In this document: one piece after another, positions 26,661 to 35,866 of the stretch | Position numbering within the stretch: the stretch's first letter is position 1 | Layout of the letters: each line of letters begins with the position of its first letter | NCBI RefSeq assembly: GCF_024220175.1 | Contig: NZ_CP098502.1 | Coordinates: 4,716,514-4,780,513 of the forward strand | DNA from: Paraconexibacter antarcticus | Lineage (GTDB): Bacteria > Actinomycetota > Thermoleophilia > Solirubrobacterales > Solirubrobacteraceae | Direction: 5' to 3' | Length of the DNA stretch: 64,000 nt | Notes under the pieces: model-generated | The model's database searches: none | What the model saw: only the letters and a program-made list of their open reading frames with translations | Told to the model about the DNA's origin: nothing | Made by a program: the position numbers and the translations under genes

Positions 26661-27383
26661 TCAGCCGCGGACGTCCCGCCGCTCGACGACGGCCGCGCCG
26701 GCGACCGTGAAGGCGACGACCCACGCGAGCAGGATGAGCCCGGCGACGCCCTGCGGCACGCCGTGGTCGCCCCCGACGGTCGAGACCGTGAGCTGGCTGG
26801 CGTTGATGCCGTACTTCTCGAAGAACGTGATGTAGACGGAGAGGATCGGCTCGATCGCCAGGAGGTAGACGAGGGTGCCCGCGACCGCCGCGGCCTGGTT
26901 GCGCAGCAGCGCGCCCATCGCGACGCCGAAGGACGCGAGCAGCCCGCCGACCGCGATGCCGCCGATCGCCTGGAGCAGGATGTCGCTGCCCGACGGCCAC
27001 GGCGCCGACGCGAAGAGCGCGACGCAGAGGAGCGCCGAGAGGACGTTGAGCGTGCCCGCGACGAGGCCGGCGATCGCGTGGGCAAGCGACTTGGCGACGA
27101 CGACACGCCAGCGGACCGGGGTCGCGAGGAACGTCGCCACCTGGGTGCCGTGGCGCGCCTCGCCGCCCATGTTCACCGCGCCGAGGATGAGCATCACGAG
27201 GGCCGCGATCTGCGCGGAGGCGAGGACGTCGAGGACGTCCTTGCTCGTGTTGACGCTGTTGCTCGCCAGGAGCGTGAGCAGCGTGATGAGGAGGCAGAGC
27301 CCGGCGGAGACGCCGAGGAAGATCGCCGTCGTGCGGCGGGTCGTGACGAGCTTCAGCAGCTCGACGCGGACGAGGCGGATCAT
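26661..27383 (-). CDS. ABC-2 type transporter permease
   Basis: The 240-residue protein has six hydrophobic segments, from TAIFLGVSAGLCLLITLLTLL to VAGLILLAWVVAFTVAGAAVV, and the RLVRVELLKLVTTRRT amphipathic N-terminus typical of ABC-2 permeases. Its ATG overlaps the ATPase stop (ATGA), so the two are translated together. With the upstream ATPase it forms an exporter; the substrate is unknown, with drugs, lipids or peptides all possible. Confidence 0.88.
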   Translation of the reverse strand: MIRLVRVELLKLVTTRRTTAIFLGVSAGLCLLITLLTLLASNSVNTSKDVLDVLASAQIAALVMLILGAVNMGGEARHGTQVATFLATPVRWRVVVAKSLAHAIAGLVAGTLNVLSALLCVALFASAPWPSGSDILLQAIGGIAVGGLLASFGVAMGALLRNQAAAVAGTLVYLLAIEPILSVYITFFEKYGINASQLTVSTVGGDHGVPQGVAGLILLAWVVAFTVAGAAVVERRDVRG

Positions 27384-28300
27384 GCGATGCCTCCGGTGTC
27401 GCCGGGGCCGTCGACGAGGTCGAAGAAGGCCTGCTCGAGGTTGGCGACGAGCGGGTACAGCTCGGTGACGAGCACGCGCTCCTCGAGCGCGATCTGCGCG
27501 ACCTGCGCGCCGGTGGCGCCGGTGACGCGCATGCCGTCGCCGTCCTGGCGCAGGACGGAGAACCCGGCGGCGACGAGCGCCCGCTCGAGCGTCGCCGGGT
27601 CGGCGGAGCGCGCCCACGTCCCCGCCTGCGAGCTCGCGATGAGATCGGCGACCGGGCCCTGCGCGATCGCCTTGCCCTTGTGGATGACGACCATGTCGGT
27701 CGCGACGTGCTGCAGCTCGGTGAGCTGGTGGCTCGAGACGAGGATCGCCTTGCCGGCCGCGGCCTGCTCGGTCATGAAGCCGCGCATCCAGCGGATGCCC
27801 TGCGGATCGAGGCCGTTGAGCGGCTCGTCGAGGATGAGGATCGGCGGGTCGCCGAGCATCGCGCCGGCGAGGGCGAGGCGCTGGCGCATGCCGAGCGAGT
27901 ACTCCGCGCTGCGGCGCCCCTTCGCGTCGGCGAGCCCGACGAGGTCGAGCAGCTCGTCGACGCGGCTGTCGGGGATGTCGTGGGTCGCGGCCTGGCAGCG
28001 CAGCTCGTCGCGACCGCTGCGGCCGGGGTGGCCCTTCGCGATCTCGAGGACGGCGCCGACGGCGCGCAGCGGGTGGTCGATCTCGCGGTACGCCTTCCCG
28101 GCGAAGCGCGCCGAGCCGGCCGCGGGCGTCGCGAGGCCGAGGACCATGAGCAGCGTCGTCGTCTTGCCGGCGCCGTTCGGGCCGACGAAGCCGGTCACGC
28201 GGCCGGGCTGCACGTCGAACGTCAGCGCGTCGACGACGGTGCGGCCCTTGTAGACCTTGGTCAGTCCCTCGACGACAAGGGCCGGTGCGGTGGCCGTCAC
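27380..28300 (-). CDS. ABC transporter ATP-binding protein
   Basis: The 306-residue protein has a P-loop GPNGAGKTT, signature YSLGMRQRLALAGAM, Walker B PILILDEPLNGLD and switch histidine in LVSSHQL. A C-terminal extension of about 85 residues (AGTWARSADPATLERAL) is common in bacitracin/antibiotic-export type ATPases. The start is GTG at 28300. It is followed by the overlapping permease gene, forming a two-gene operon. Confidence 0.92.
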   Translation of the reverse strand: MTATAPALVVEGLTKVYKGRTVVDALTFDVQPGRVTGFVGPNGAGKTTTLLMVLGLATPAAGSARFAGKAYREIDHPLRAVGAVLEIAKGHPGRSGRDELRCQAATHDIPDSRVDELLDLVGLADAKGRRSAEYSLGMRQRLALAGAMLGDPPILILDEPLNGLDPQGIRWMRGFMTEQAAAGKAILVSSHQLTELQHVATDMVVIHKGKAIAQGPVADLIASSQAGTWARSADPATLERALVAAGFSVLRQDGDGMRVTGATGAQVAQIALEERVLVTELYPLVANLEQAFFDLVDGPGDTGGIA

Positions 28301-28366
28301 GCGGGGCGCGGCAGGCGGACGAGCAGGGCGGGCATCGCCTGAACGGTACCCCTTCGCCGCCGCGGG

Positions 28367-29152
28367 CTACGCCGAGCGGCCCGTCGCCGCCGTCGACCGG
28401 GCGGCGCTCCCGGCGAGGATGACCTGCGCCACCGCGCGCGGATCGTCGTACATCGGGACGTGGCCGCACCCCGCCAGCAGCGTCTCCCGCGCGGGGAACG
28501 GGAGGGTGCGCGGGCGCGCGATGAGGCGGTCGTGCTCGCACCAGGCCATCGTGACCGGGACGTGGACCTCGTCCCCGCCGGTGAAGTGGTTGGCGCGCAT
28601 GTTCTCGCTCGCGTTCACGAAGCCGGGCGACCTCGCGTAGGCGAGCGCGATCCGCGTCGCCGCCGCGCGCGGGATGCGCTCGGGGTGCGCGACCGAGCCG
28701 AGCAGGGCGGCCCGCCGCACCCCGCCCGCCGCGAGCAGGAGCGGCAGGACCGGCATGAGCCCCTTCGCCACGCCGCGCATGAGGTACGGCTTGCGGACGA
28801 GCGGCCCGCTCCACAGGCCCGCGGTCGCGATGCCGGTGACGCTCAGCGCGCGGCCGGCCTTCGCGAGCTCGAGCGCGACCCACCCGCCGAGGGAGTTGCC
28901 CGCGACGTGGACGCGGTCGAGGCCGAGCTCGTCGAGCTGCGCGGCGACCTGAGCCGCGAGCACCCACGGCGTCGCCCGCTCGCCCTTGGGGACGGTCGGC
29001 GACGCCCCGAAGCCGGGCAGGTCGACGCGGATGACGTCCCGCTCGCCGGTGAGGTGCTCGAGCGTCGGCTCCCAGATGTGGCGCTCGCCGCCGAGGCCGT
29101 GGATGAGCACGAGCGGCTCACCGCGGCCGTCGCGGTCGTAGGCGACGCTCAC
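28367..29152 (-). CDS. Alpha/beta-fold hydrolase
   Basis: The 261-residue protein has the oxyanion segment LVLIHGLGGERHIWEP, nucleophile elbow HVAGNSLGGWVALEL with the candidate serine, and a C-terminal histidine in LLAGCGHVPMYDDP; the acid is probably D in WCEHDRL. The esterase or lipase substrate is unknown. It lies nine bases after the CFA synthase stop on the same strand, so it is probably the last gene of the fatty-acid-modification operon. The start is GTG at 29152. Confidence 0.88.
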   Translation of the reverse strand: MSVAYDRDGRGEPLVLIHGLGGERHIWEPTLEHLTGERDVIRVDLPGFGASPTVPKGERATPWVLAAQVAAQLDELGLDRVHVAGNSLGGWVALELAKAGRALSVTGIATAGLWSGPLVRKPYLMRGVAKGLMPVLPLLLAAGGVRRAALLGSVAHPERIPRAAATRIALAYARSPGFVNASENMRANHFTGGDEVHVPVTMAWCEHDRLIARPRTLPFPARETLLAGCGHVPMYDDPRAVAQVILAGSAARSTAATGRSA

Positions 29153-29161
29153 CGAACCGGC

Positions 29162-30457
29162 CTAGGCGGCGACGACGTCGCCCTCGGGGTCGGACACCGC
29201 GCGCGGGCCGCGGCGGGCGCCCGTGCCGGGGTCCGGCGCGCCGGCGAGCTCCCACTGGGGCTCGGCCCGGTAGCCGGGCTTCGCGAGCAGCAGCTGCCCG
29301 ACCTGGATGCGGCGCTCGGCGAAGCCCGCCTCGCAGTACGCGAGGTAGAGGACCCAGAGGCGGCGGAAGCGCTCGTCGTACCCGCGCTCCTCGAGCTGCG
29401 TCGTCGCCGCCTGGAAGGTCTCGCGCCAGTGCTTCAGCGTCGTGACGTAGTGCGCGGTGATGTCCTCGAGCTGGACGATCCGCATGTCGCTCTGGCGGGC
29501 GGTGTTGCGCGAGATGATCTCGACCGACGGCAGGCAGCCGCCGGGGAAGATGAGCTGGTTGATGAAGGACTTCACGGCCTTCTCGACGTCGTACGCGCGG
29601 TCGTCGATCGTGATGGCCTGCAGGAGCATCACGCCGTCGGTCGCGAGGCGCTCGCCGCAGACGCGGAAGAACGTCGGGAAGTCGCGCCAGCCGACCGCCT
29701 CGATCATCTCGATCGACACGAGCTTGTCGTACGTGCCGGTGAGCGTCCGGTAGTCCTGGAGCAGGACGGTGACCTGGTCCTCGAGGCCGGCGGCCCGCAC
29801 CCGCTCGACGGCGAGCGCGTGCTGCTCGGTCGAGATGGTCGTCGTCGTGACGCGCGCGCCGTACTTGCCGGCGGCGTGGACGGCGAGCGCCCCCCAGCCG
29901 GTGCCGATCTCGAGCAGGCGGTCGCCCGGCTTGAGGTCGAGCTTCTGGCAGATGCGGTCGAGCTTGTGGACCTGGGCGTCGTGGAGCGACGTCTCGGGCG
30001 TCGGGAAGACCGCGGCCGAGTACATCATCGTCTCGTCGAGGAAGAGCTCGTAGAGGTCGTTGCCGAGGTCGTAGTGCGCGGCGATCTGCTCGCGCGAGCG
30101 CTCGATCGTGTTGCGGCGCGCGTAGCTCACCGCGGTCTGGACCGGGGCGAGGACGGGCCGGAACGTCCGGCGCAGCTCGTCGAAGCGGTGGACGTTGCGG
30201 GCGGCGATCCGGATGAGCTTCACCGGGTCGTCGACGTCCCAGACGCCGTCCATGTAGGACTGACCCAGGCCGAGGCTGCCCTTGAGGATCGAGCGGTGGA
30301 AGGCCGGGTCGTTGACGGTGATGTGGGCGCGCAGCGGCTCGGCGCCGGTGGGCGTCCCGTAGGTCCGGGCGACGCCACCCTCGTCGAGGATGAGCTGGCC
30401 GTCCTGCGTGCGGGAGAGGAGCTGGGTCAGCAGGAAGCGTGCGTGCTTGTCGTTCAT
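29162..30457 (-). CDS. Cyclopropane-fatty-acyl-phospholipid synthase family methyltransferase
   Basis: The 431-residue protein has the CFA/mycolic acid methyltransferase core: HYDLGNDLYELFLDETMMYSA, SAM motif LLEIGTGWGALAVHAA, and SIEMIEAVGWRDFPTFF. The enzyme transfers a methyl or methylene group from SAM to the double bond of acyl chains at the membrane surface. ATG 30457 overlaps the DUF1365 stop (ATGA). In other bacteria this trio with DUF1365 and an FAD protein is linked to modified fatty acids; whether the product here is cyclopropane, methyl-branched or furan is not clear. Confidence 0.92.
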   Translation of the reverse strand: MNDKHARFLLTQLLSRTQDGQLILDEGGVARTYGTPTGAEPLRAHITVNDPAFHRSILKGSLGLGQSYMDGVWDVDDPVKLIRIAARNVHRFDELRRTFRPVLAPVQTAVSYARRNTIERSREQIAAHYDLGNDLYELFLDETMMYSAAVFPTPETSLHDAQVHKLDRICQKLDLKPGDRLLEIGTGWGALAVHAAGKYGARVTTTTISTEQHALAVERVRAAGLEDQVTVLLQDYRTLTGTYDKLVSIEMIEAVGWRDFPTFFRVCGERLATDGVMLLQAITIDDRAYDVEKAVKSFINQLIFPGGCLPSVEIISRNTARQSDMRIVQLEDITAHYVTTLKHWRETFQAATTQLEERGYDERFRRLWVLYLAYCEAGFAERRIQVGQLLLAKPGYRAEPQWELAGAPDPGTGARRGPRAVSDPEGDVVAA

Positions 30458-31350
30458 CGCGGGGAACTCTTCGGTCGGCGGGACAGGGTGAGCAGCGGGG
30501 GCTTGGCGCCCTCGGGGTGGGCGAAGTACGGTGCGCCCTTGAGCTTCAGGCGCACGGCGTGGGCGTAGATGTAGAACCCGGTCCGCAGCGTCTGGACCGG
30601 GAAGCGCGCGAGCAGGCCCCGCAGGCCGGCGGCGGTGAGCTCGCGACGGTGCAGGCGCAGCGTCGCGTCGAAGGCGTGGCGGCCGGGCTCGGCCGCGGTG
30701 TCGTCGTAGGCGGAGTCGATGTGGACGCTCAGCGTGTCGCCCGGGACGGTGAGCGACCAGCCGTACGTGTGGTCCATCCCCATGAACGGGGAGACGTGGA
30801 AGACCTTCGCGAACGTCTCGCGCATGACCGGCGAGGCGGACGGCGCGCGGGCGTCGAGGACGTAGCAGTGGCGCTCGCCCCACGGCGTGTTCGTCACCTC
30901 GGCGACGACGAACTCGACGCGCTCGCCGTCCTGCGCGAAGCAGTAGTAGAAGCTCACCGGGTTGAAGGCGCGGCCGAAGGTGCGCGGGGTCGTGAGCAGC
31001 CGGACGGGCCCGCGGTGGTTGGCGCCGGTCTGGCGGCGGATCTCGGCGGCGACCGCGTGCTTGAGCGGGACGTCGGGATCGCCGAGGTAGTCCTCGCGGC
31101 GGAAGCGGCCGATCGCCCGCCGCGTCGCGGACCACAGCGGCCGGTGCTCGAGGATCCCGGCCGGCCCGTCGAGCTCGTCGAGGTCGAGGTAGAGCATCCC
31201 GACGGCGTGAGTGAAGGCGTGCTCGACCGGCGCGTGCCGGCGATGGCGGACCGTGCCGACGTAGATCGCCGAGCGCGTCGCGGCGGGCCGTCCCGGGCGC
31301 GCGCGGGTGGCCGGGCGGGCGGCCGGGCGGTGGGCGAGCTGCGTGCTCAC
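30454..31350 (-). CDS. DUF1365 protein
   Basis: The 298-residue protein carries the DUF1365 hallmarks: SAIYVGTVRHRRHAPVEHAF, FGRAFNPVSFYYCFA, HVSPFMGMDHTYGW and IYAHAVRLKLKGAPYFAHP. Its biochemical role is not established; it nearly always sits between an FAD protein and a CFA-type methyltransferase. GTG 31350 overlaps the stop of the FAD gene (GTGA), and its own stop overlaps the methyltransferase start. This double overlap implies tightly coupled translation. Confidence 0.92.
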   Translation of the reverse strand: MSTQLAHRPAARPATRARPGRPAATRSAIYVGTVRHRRHAPVEHAFTHAVGMLYLDLDELDGPAGILEHRPLWSATRRAIGRFRREDYLGDPDVPLKHAVAAEIRRQTGANHRGPVRLLTTPRTFGRAFNPVSFYYCFAQDGERVEFVVAEVTNTPWGERHCYVLDARAPSASPVMRETFAKVFHVSPFMGMDHTYGWSLTVPGDTLSVHIDSAYDDTAAEPGRHAFDATLRLHRRELTAAGLRGLLARFPVQTLRTGFYIYAHAVRLKLKGAPYFAHPEGAKPPLLTLSRRPKSSPR

Positions 31351-32609
31351 GCGACCGTCGTGCCTTCCCGGACGTGGCGCTCGCGGGCGGCGAGGGCGTT
31401 GATCGCGCTGACGACGCCGTCCTCGTGGAAGCCCCAGCGCCAGTACGCGCCCGCGTAGTGGATCCGGTCCACGCCGCTGATCTCGCCGTGGCGCTCCTGC
31501 GCGGCCACGGACTCGCGCGTGAAGATCGGGTGGCTGTACTGGACGGTCTCGATGATCTTCGCCGGGTCGATCCGCTCGGTGAGGTTGAGCGTGACGAGGA
31601 AGTCCTCGGGCGCCGCGAGCGACTGCAGGTGGTTCATCCCGTACGTGATCGTCGTCAGCGGCTTCGGCTCGGCCAGGAGGTGGAAGTTCCAGGCCTGGTG
31701 GCAGGCGCGGCGGCGCGGCAGCAGCGTGGAGTCGGTGTGGAGGACGGCCTCGTTCGACTGGAAGCGGAAGGTCGCCAGCAACTCGTCCTCGAGGTCGGAC
31801 GGGTTCGTGAGCATCGCCCGCGCCTGGTCGCCGTGGCAGGCCATGACGACCTCGTCGAAGCGCAGCGACTCGCTGCCGCGCGGCGTGACGGCCACGTGGT
31901 CGGAGTGCCGGGTGACGGCCTCGATCGGGGAGCTCGTGTGGATGCGGTCTGAGAATGGCTTGACGACGGCGTCGACGTAGCGGGCGGACCCGCCGACGAC
32001 GGTCTGCCACTGCGGGCGGTCCTTGAACCCCAGCATCCCGTGGTTGCGGAAGAACTCGGCGAGGAAGCGGACGGGGAAGGCCCACATGCCGGCCGGGTCC
32101 GCCGACCACACCGCGCTCGCCTGCGGGACGATGAGCCGGTGGACGAACCACTCGCCGTACCCGCCCGCGTCGAGGTACTCGCCGAGCGACGGGCCGGGCG
32201 CGTCCGTGGCCAGCAGCGCCCGCATCTCGCGGTTGAAGCGCAGCAGGTCGCGGATCATCCCGTGGAACCGCGGCCGCGCGAGGTTCGCGCGCTGGGCGAA
32301 GAGGCCGCTCGGCGTGCCGGCGTACTCGAAGTCCTCGTGGTCGGAGGCGACGCTGAAGCCCATGTGCGTCGGCTGGATCGCGACGCCGAGCTCCCCGAGG
32401 AAGCGCGTGAAGTTCGGGTAGTTGCGGTCGTTGAGGACGATGAAGCCCGTGTCGACCGCCCAGTCGCCCGACGCGGTGGAGACGTCGATCGTGTTCGTGT
32501 GACCCCCGACGTAGTCGTTGGCCTCGAACACCGTGATGTCGTGATCGGGATGGAGCCGGTGGGCGGCGGTAAGGCCCGCGATACCGGCGCCGATGATGGC
32601 GATGTTCAT
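31347..32609 (-). CDS. FAD-dependent oxidoreductase (amine-oxidase-like, COG2907 type)
   Basis: The 420-residue protein starts MNIAIIGAGIAGLTAAHRL, a Rossmann FAD motif, followed by EANDYVGGHTNTI and a C-terminal FAD segment (IHYAGAYWRWGFHEDGVVSA). It belongs to the predicted NAD/FAD-binding group that heads CFA-type operons. ATG 32609 was chosen over an upstream in-frame ATG (32657) because the dinucleotide motif must start near the N-terminus. It is the first gene of the operon with DUF1365, CFA synthase and probably the hydrolase. Confidence 0.9.
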   Translation of the reverse strand: MNIAIIGAGIAGLTAAHRLHPDHDITVFEANDYVGGHTNTIDVSTASGDWAVDTGFIVLNDRNYPNFTRFLGELGVAIQPTHMGFSVASDHEDFEYAGTPSGLFAQRANLARPRFHGMIRDLLRFNREMRALLATDAPGPSLGEYLDAGGYGEWFVHRLIVPQASAVWSADPAGMWAFPVRFLAEFFRNHGMLGFKDRPQWQTVVGGSARYVDAVVKPFSDRIHTSSPIEAVTRHSDHVAVTPRGSESLRFDEVVMACHGDQARAMLTNPSDLEDELLATFRFQSNEAVLHTDSTLLPRRRACHQAWNFHLLAEPKPLTTITYGMNHLQSLAAPEDFLVTLNLTERIDPAKIIETVQYSHPIFTRESVAAQERHGEISGVDRIHYAGAYWRWGFHEDGVVSAINALAARERHVREGTTVA

Positions 32610-32766
32610 GCGGTCGGGGGGCCAGGCGGGAGGGGTCGGGCGCGTCGGTCCTGGCACCTTTGTATTCGGGCGAGGCGCCCGGACGGATCAGGCCGGATCG
32701 GCCGCGCGCCCTGCCCGCGCGCGGCCGTCCCGGCTTGCCTGCTCCTCCCCGCGCCCGGATGAGCGC

Positions 32767-32792
32767 GGGCCGGTCTCCCCAGACCGGTGCCC
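32767..32792 (-). terminator. Hairpin downstream of the HAD phosphatase gene
   Basis: CGGTCT-CCCC-AGACCG (32771-32786), extended by GGGC and GCCC with a one-base bulge, lies about 77 bp past the HAD stop and upstream of the FAD operon. The rest of the 259-bp gap (32610-32868) shows no gene. Confidence 0.5.
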
Positions 32793-32868
32793 CGCGCCCG
32801 ATTGAACACCTCCCGGTCGCGACCGGGGGGCGCCGCGCGTCAGATGACGCAGCGGCCGCGCGGTGGGC

Positions 32869-33546
32869 TCAGGCGTGCCACGCGGCGAGGACGCCGGCGA
32901 GGTCGGCCATCGCGTCGATGACGACGTCGGCGCCGGCGAGGTCGGCCGCCGGGTGCGGCCCGGTCGTGATCCCGACGCAGCGGACGCCGTCGGCCTGGGC
33001 GCAGGCGACGTCGAGCGGGGTGTCGCCGATGACGACCGCGGCCTCGCGCGGGACGGGGCGGCCGTCCCCGGCGCGGCGGCGCGCGAGGGCCGGGAGCTCC
33101 GAGCGGTCCTCGTGGTCGGAGCCGAACCCACCGGGCCCGGAGGCGAACCACTCGCCGAGGCCGGCGCGGCGGAGCTTCAGCCGCGCGATCGGCTCGAGGT
33201 TGCCGGTGACGAGCGCGGGCGTGTGGCCCGCCGCGACGAGGCCCGCGAGCGCCTCGGGGACACCGGGCGCGACGGTCTGCGAGAGGTCGGGAGGGCAGAG
33301 GCGCGCGTACGCGGTGCAGGCGGCGCTCACCGTCGCCTCCACCCCGTCGTCGATCGCCCGGGCGTCGACCCCGCAGAGGAGCAGCAGCGAGCGCATGATC
33401 GCGAGGTCGGTCCGGCCCGCGGTCGGGATGTCGTCGTCCGGCGCCTGGACGCCGTGCACCTCCTCGATCCCCGCGTGCAGCGCGCGCCGGTGCGCGTCGG
33501 CCGCCCGCACCAGCAGCGTCCCGTCGATGTCGAAGAGGAGGAGCAT
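32869..33546 (-). CDS. HAD-family phosphatase (phosphoglycolate-phosphatase-like)
   Basis: The 225-residue protein has HAD motif I LFDIDGTLL, motif II in PALVTGNLEPIAR and motif IV AAVVIGDTPLDVACA, with the helical cap of the subfamily between. It hydrolyses a phosphorylated small metabolite; the substrate is unknown. The ATG at 33546 is 30 bp from the CTAG next to IS copy B. The M42 peptidase gene, on the same strand beyond the IS, may once have been its operon partner. Confidence 0.85.
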   Translation of the reverse strand: MLLLFDIDGTLLVRAADAHRRALHAGIEEVHGVQAPDDDIPTAGRTDLAIMRSLLLLCGVDARAIDDGVEATVSAACTAYARLCPPDLSQTVAPGVPEALAGLVAAGHTPALVTGNLEPIARLKLRRAGLGEWFASGPGGFGSDHEDRSELPALARRRAGDGRPVPREAAVVIGDTPLDVACAQADGVRCVGITTGPHPAADLAGADVVIDAMADLAGVLAAWHA

Positions 33547-33580
33547 GGCGGGGACGGCGCGTCGCGGGCGGCGCCGCTAG

Positions 33581-34578
33581 ATGGTTCGTTCCACGGCGGG
33601 GGCGGAGGAGTCGGGTAGGCAGGTGACATAAGCAGGCAGGTCGAAGTCGGCGGTGCTATCTCGCCAACGCCGACCCTGGGGGCCTCGATGGACGCCGACC
33701 TCGACCTGCTGCTGATCGCTGTTTACTGCACCTGCGACGATCTCCTGCCTGCGAAGGGCAAGAACGCCAAACGGATCTTGACCGACGCGGAGGTCGTCAC
33801 GTTGAGCGTGGCTCAGCAGGTACTGCGGATCAGCTCTGACGAGCAGTTCTGGGCGATGGCACCGCATCGCTTGGGGCACCTGTTCCCGCGACTGCCCAAG
33901 CGCCCGGGTTTCGTCAAACGCCGCCAGCGCCTGTCGGACAAAATCGAAGCGCTGATCCTCGAGTTCGCCCGCCACACCAACGGCTTTGACGACGACCTGC
34001 TCGTGGTCGACAGCACACCGGTCGAATGCGGTCGCTCGGTCGAAACGACGCGCCGCAGCGCCCTGGGCAACGCCGCGGAGTACGGCTACTGCGCCAGCCA
34101 TTCCCGCTTCTTCTGGGGCTTCCGCCTGCACGGCCTGTTCGCGACCGACGGCACTCCACGCGCCCTTGCCCTGACCTCCCCGAAAACGGGCGAACGAGAC
34201 GTCGCGCTGGACATGCTCGCCCGCTGCCACCGCAACGGCCCGGTCACCGTCATCGGCGACAAGGGCTACTCCGGCCGCGACTTCCACGCCCAAGCCTCCG
34301 CGCTCGGCGCCACGATCGTCCGCCCCCGACGCAAGGACGAGGCCGGCAAAGAGCCGCACCTGGCCCCGATCCGGCAATGCGTGGAATCGATCTTCTGGAC
34401 ATGCAAAGACATGCTCAACCTCGAGGACCACCGCGCCCGCGAGCTCCACACGCTCCGCACCCGCCTGGCCGCCAAGTTCCTCGCTCTCACCGCCGCGATC
34501 GCTCTCAACGAACGCCTCGGCCGCCCACCACGCAACCTCACTGCCTACTACGCCTGACCGATCCGTGGAACGAACCAT
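33581..34578 (+). mobile_element. IS982-type insertion sequence, copy B (inverted relative to copy A)
   Basis: The element is 998 bp with the same terminal repeats (33581-33596 and 34563-34578) and CTAG on both sides (33577-33580, 34579-34582). All reading frames on both strands translate identically to copy A, so the two are identical or nearly so. On the right it touches the M42 peptidase stop codon, which is formed by the CTAG. The two inverted copies bracket about 30 kb. Confidence 0.93.
33688..34557 (+). CDS. IS982-type DDE transposase, copy B
   Basis: This 289-residue transposase is identical to the copy A product, with candidate catalytic residues D108, D191 and E233. The start is 107 bp inside the element, as in copy A. 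An intact frame and identical sequence suggest a recent duplication. Confidence 0.93.
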   Translation: MDADLDLLLIAVYCTCDDLLPAKGKNAKRILTDAEVVTLSVAQQVLRISSDEQFWAMAPHRLGHLFPRLPKRPGFVKRRQRLSDKIEALILEFARHTNGFDDDLLVVDSTPVECGRSVETTRRSALGNAAEYGYCASHSRFFWGFRLHGLFATDGTPRALALTSPKTGERDVALDMLARCHRNGPVTVIGDKGYSGRDFHAQASALGATIVRPRRKDEAGKEPHLAPIRQCVESIFWTCKDMLNLEDHRARELHTLRTRLAAKFLALTAAIALNERLGRPPRNLTAYYA

Positions 34579-35634
34579 CTAGCGGGCGAAGGAGGTGTCG
34601 GAGGAGAGCGTCTGCAACGCGGCGGCGATGAGCTTCGCGGCGTCGAGGACGTCGGAGACCTGGACGACCTCGACCGGCGAGTGCATGTACCGTAGCGGCA
34701 GGCCGACGACCGTCGTCGGGATGCCGCCCCGGTTGTGGTGCATCGCGTCCGCGTCGGTCCCGGTCCGGCCCCCGTTCGCCGAGACGCTGAACGCGATCCC
34801 GGCCGCCTCGCCGGCGTCGTGGAGCAGCTCGAAGAGGCGCGGGTTGAGCGTCGCGCCGCGCTCGAGGACGGGCCCGGAGCCGAGCGGGTGCTCGCCGAGC
34901 TTCTTCACGTCGCTGCCGGGCGTGTCGGTCGCGAACGTCACGTCGACCGCGATCGCCGCGTCCGGCTTGATGCGGTACGAGGCGGCCGCGGCGCCGAAGA
35001 GCCCGATCTCCTCCTGGACGGCCGCGACGGCGACGACGTCACCGGGCGCGCCGCCGGCCTCGGCGACGAGCCGGGCGACCTCGTAGGCGACGAAGGCGCC
35101 GAGGCGGTTGTCCATCGCACGGGAGGCCGCGCGGCCCGCGAGCAGCTCGATCGGCTCGGCGTCGATGACCGCGACGTCGCCGATCCGGACGACGCCCTTG
35201 GCCTCGTCGCCGTCCTCGGCGCCGATGTCGATGTGCATGTCCTTCAGCTCGGTGACCTTCTTGCGCTCGTCGGGCTCGAGCAGGTGGATGGGCTTCTTCC
35301 CGACGACGCCGGGGACGGGGCCGCCCTTCGTGTGGACCGTCACCCGCTGGCCGACGAGGATCTGCGGGTCCCACCCGCCGACCTGCGCGAAGTAGAGGAA
35401 GCCCTTCTCGTCGACGTGCGTGACGATGAGGCCGATCTCGTCGACGTGGCCGACGATCGCGACGGTCGGGCCGCCGGCCGTCCCCTTCACCGTCGCCGTC
35501 GACGTCCCCATGTGGTCGACCTCGACGGCGGCGAACTCCCCGGCCGCCTCGCGCCACACCTGGGCGGGGGCCGTCTCGTAGCCGGACGGGCCGTGGGCGG
35601 AGAGGAGGGCGTGCAGGACGGGAGGGATCGCCAT
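34579..35634 (-). CDS. M42-family metallopeptidase
   Basis: The 351-residue protein matches the M42 glutamyl/deblocking aminopeptidase family: AIVGHVDEIGLIVTHVD with a zinc histidine and aspartate, SRAMDNRLGAFVAYE with the bridging aspartate, AAVQEEIGLFGA with the catalytic glutamates and IPTTVVGLPLRYMHSPVEVV with the C-terminal histidine. These form large tetrahedral cytosolic aminopeptidases. The TAG stop lies in the CTAG bordering IS copy B. Its promoter appears leaderless. Confidence 0.93.
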   Translation of the reverse strand: MAIPPVLHALLSAHGPSGYETAPAQVWREAAGEFAAVEVDHMGTSTATVKGTAGGPTVAIVGHVDEIGLIVTHVDEKGFLYFAQVGGWDPQILVGQRVTVHTKGGPVPGVVGKKPIHLLEPDERKKVTELKDMHIDIGAEDGDEAKGVVRIGDVAVIDAEPIELLAGRAASRAMDNRLGAFVAYEVARLVAEAGGAPGDVVAVAAVQEEIGLFGAAAASYRIKPDAAIAVDVTFATDTPGSDVKKLGEHPLGSGPVLERGATLNPRLFELLHDAGEAAGIAFSVSANGGRTGTDADAMHHNRGGIPTTVVGLPLRYMHSPVEVVQVSDVLDAAKLIAAALQTLSSDTSFAR

Positions 35635-35643
35635 ATGCGGGTG

Positions 35644-35649
35644 AGGCTA
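35644..35649 (-). promoter_or_regulatory. Probable -10 element (TAGCCT) of the M42 gene
   Basis: On the minus strand TAGCCT lies 9 nt before the ATG at 35634. Confidence 0.45.
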
Positions 35650-35767
35650 TCGCCCGCGAACGCCACGCCGCCGCGGCGTCGCCACCGAGCGGGGCCGGGC
35701 GGCCTGTCCGGGGCCGGCGGGGCGGCGGCCGGCGTGACGCCGCCCCGCCGCGACTGCGCCAACCGGC

Positions 35768-35795
35768 CCCGGGACCCCCGTCCCGGGACTAGACT
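35768..35795 (+). promoter_or_regulatory. Hairpin followed by a possible -10 element (TAGACT)
   Basis: CCCGGGAC-CCCC-GTCCCGGG (35768-35787) is immediately followed by TAGACT (35790-35795), a candidate -10 element for the SnoaL-like gene with a leader of about 65 nt. The palindrome could be an operator or an upstream terminator. Confidence 0.4.
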
Positions 35796-35866
35796 CCGGG
35801 CAGGAGAAGGCGCGGAGCGTCTTTCTGTGCAGGCAGGCACGGAGCCGGATCCGCCGGGAGGCGAAC